Positions 41,188 through 41,614 of a stretch of DNA of 41,614 nt are shown here, piece by piece. Each line of letters begins with the position of its first letter. Position 1 is the first letter of the stretch. The stretch comes from an uncultured Clostridia bacterium. GTDB lineage: Bacteria > Bacillota > Clostridia > TANB77 > CAG-508. Position numbers and translations under genes: made by a program. Under the pieces are notes generated by a model. The model had not been told where the DNA came from, did not search any database, and saw only the letters and a list, made by a program, of their open reading frames with translations. The DNA lies in contig CANRGT010000014.1 in assembly GCA_947630185.1 (NCBI GenBank), forward strand, positions 1-41,614, read 5' to 3'.

Positions 41188-41426
41188 TGGAAGAATGGAT
41201 AAGTTTAAATGAATATTCAAGACGATACAAAATGAACCATGTTCAAGTAAAGAAGCTAATTGCAGAAGGTAAAGTAGATTTCTTCTTAACCGAAGGTGGC
41301 TATTACAAAATTAAAGTTGGAGGGCAGAAAGATAGCAAAAGAGAGGAAGCACTTTTAAAAGAAAATGCAGAATTAAAGGCAACATTGAAAAATCTTCAAA
41401 GTATTTTAAATCAAGTAAATGTATAG
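41187..41426 (+). CDS. MerR/excisionase-like small DNA-binding protein
   Basis: A 79-aa protein. The N-terminus (WISLNEYSRRYKMNHVQVKKLIAEGKVDF) is a winged helix of the HTH_17/MerR excisionase type. Residues 50-75 form a coiled coil (REEALLKENAELKATLKNLQ). It starts at the last base of the antirepressor gene, so the two are translationally coupled. It is possibly an Xis or accessory regulator; not proven. Confidence 0.7.
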   Translation: MEEWISLNEYSRRYKMNHVQVKKLIAEGKVDFFLTEGGYYKIKVGGQKDSKREEALLKENAELKATLKNLQSILNQVNV

Positions 41427-41441
41427 AAAGGAGCTGAAAAA

Positions 41442-41552
41442 ATGAAGGAGAAAATAAAAGAAGTATTAAGCGATATGGCAAAAATAACATTATTATGTGG
41501 CACACTAACAGGACTAATGATTATAGCTAATTTGTTAGCAAATTTAGTTTAA
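41442..41552 (+). CDS. 36-aa single-helix membrane peptide
   Basis: ATG preceded by AAAGGAGCTG. MKEKIKEVLSDMAK is followed by one hydrophobic helix (ITLLCGTLTGLMIIANLLA) and a TAA stop. It sits in the early operon of the element. No family recognised. Confidence 0.6.
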   Translation: MKEKIKEVLSDMAKITLLCGTLTGLMIIANLLANLV

Positions 41553-41569
41553 AGAAAGGAAAAGAACAA

Positions 41570-41614
41570 ATGAGCAGATACCAGGAATTATTAAATGAAT
41601 GTATTGATTTAGAG
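41570..41614 (+). CDS. Start of another element gene (cut by window end)
   Basis: ATG preceded by AGAAAGGAAAAG. Fifteen codons, MSRYQELLNECIDLE, run to the window edge. Too short to classify. Confidence 0.5.
   Translation, partial: MSRYQELLNECIDLE

Overview
The window is AT-rich (roughly 27-28% G+C by eye). Arginine is coded mostly by AGA, genes have strong AGGAGG-type ribosome binding sites, and gene content is Gram-positive: ymfI-like reductase, VanW/G5 protein, YkpA, HelD, DUF2975 plus YozG, Trp T-box. It reads as a chromosomal piece of a low-GC Firmicute, most likely a gut-type Clostridia member. No rRNA or species marker allows a finer call.

Layout. 1-6.2 kb: tRNA-Glu and tRNA-Thr, an EF-P-type aminopentanone reductase, a small carbohydrate-binding protein, an XRE/S24 regulator divergent from a VanW-family wall protein, rsmA, tRNA-Lys and an MNT/HEPN pair. 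6.3-17.5 kb: ABC-FtsX transporter, CorA, DUF378 protein, two GC-rich repeat elements, YkpA-type ABC-F, Tex, a candidate small RNA, HelD and a small membrane protein. 17.6-29.7 kb, all on the minus strand: in transcription order, a dimodular NRPS (C-A-T-C-A-T-reductase), a 7TM histidine kinase starting 10 bp after it, a Trp-type T-box with an aminotransferase, and a REC/HD-GYP response regulator. 29.8-37.3 kb: a fatty-acyl ligase divergent from the NRPS, HtrA, DUF4173-like and DUF2975 membrane proteins, a YozG-type HTH and a DAO/Rieske oxidoreductase. 37.3-41.6 kb: tRNA-Arg, then tRNA-Pro with an integrated phage-like element (integrase, S24 repressor, Cro-like protein, KilAC antirepressor, MerR-like protein, small ORFs) running off the right edge.

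The most unusual signal is a recurrent, phase-specific +1 frameshift. Five otherwise intact genes (rsmA, tex, a yozG-like HTH, the Rieske oxidoreductase, and the integrase twice) are interrupted by one extra C that always sits directly before a GGA or GGT glycine codon, so the zero-frame ribosome meets an in-frame CGG. Skipping that C restores a conserved Gly and the full protein in all six cases, on both strands, in housekeeping and mobile genes. In about 12,000 codons scanned by eye, in-frame CGG otherwise appears twice: once where a skip is also plausible (Cro-like gene) and once in an atypical small ORF at 17305. The only Arg tRNA here has anticodon ACG, which should not read CGG. This suggests CGG is unassigned and works as a +1 skip signal, or less likely a very peculiar sequence artefact.

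The second theme is a possible small-molecule circuit. The NRPS should make a reductively released dipeptide aldehyde or pyrazinone (first residue Val by code, N-acylation possible through the starter C domain and the neighbouring acyl ligase). It is apparently co-transcribed with a membrane sensor kinase, and an HD-GYP regulator lies 1.8 kb beyond.
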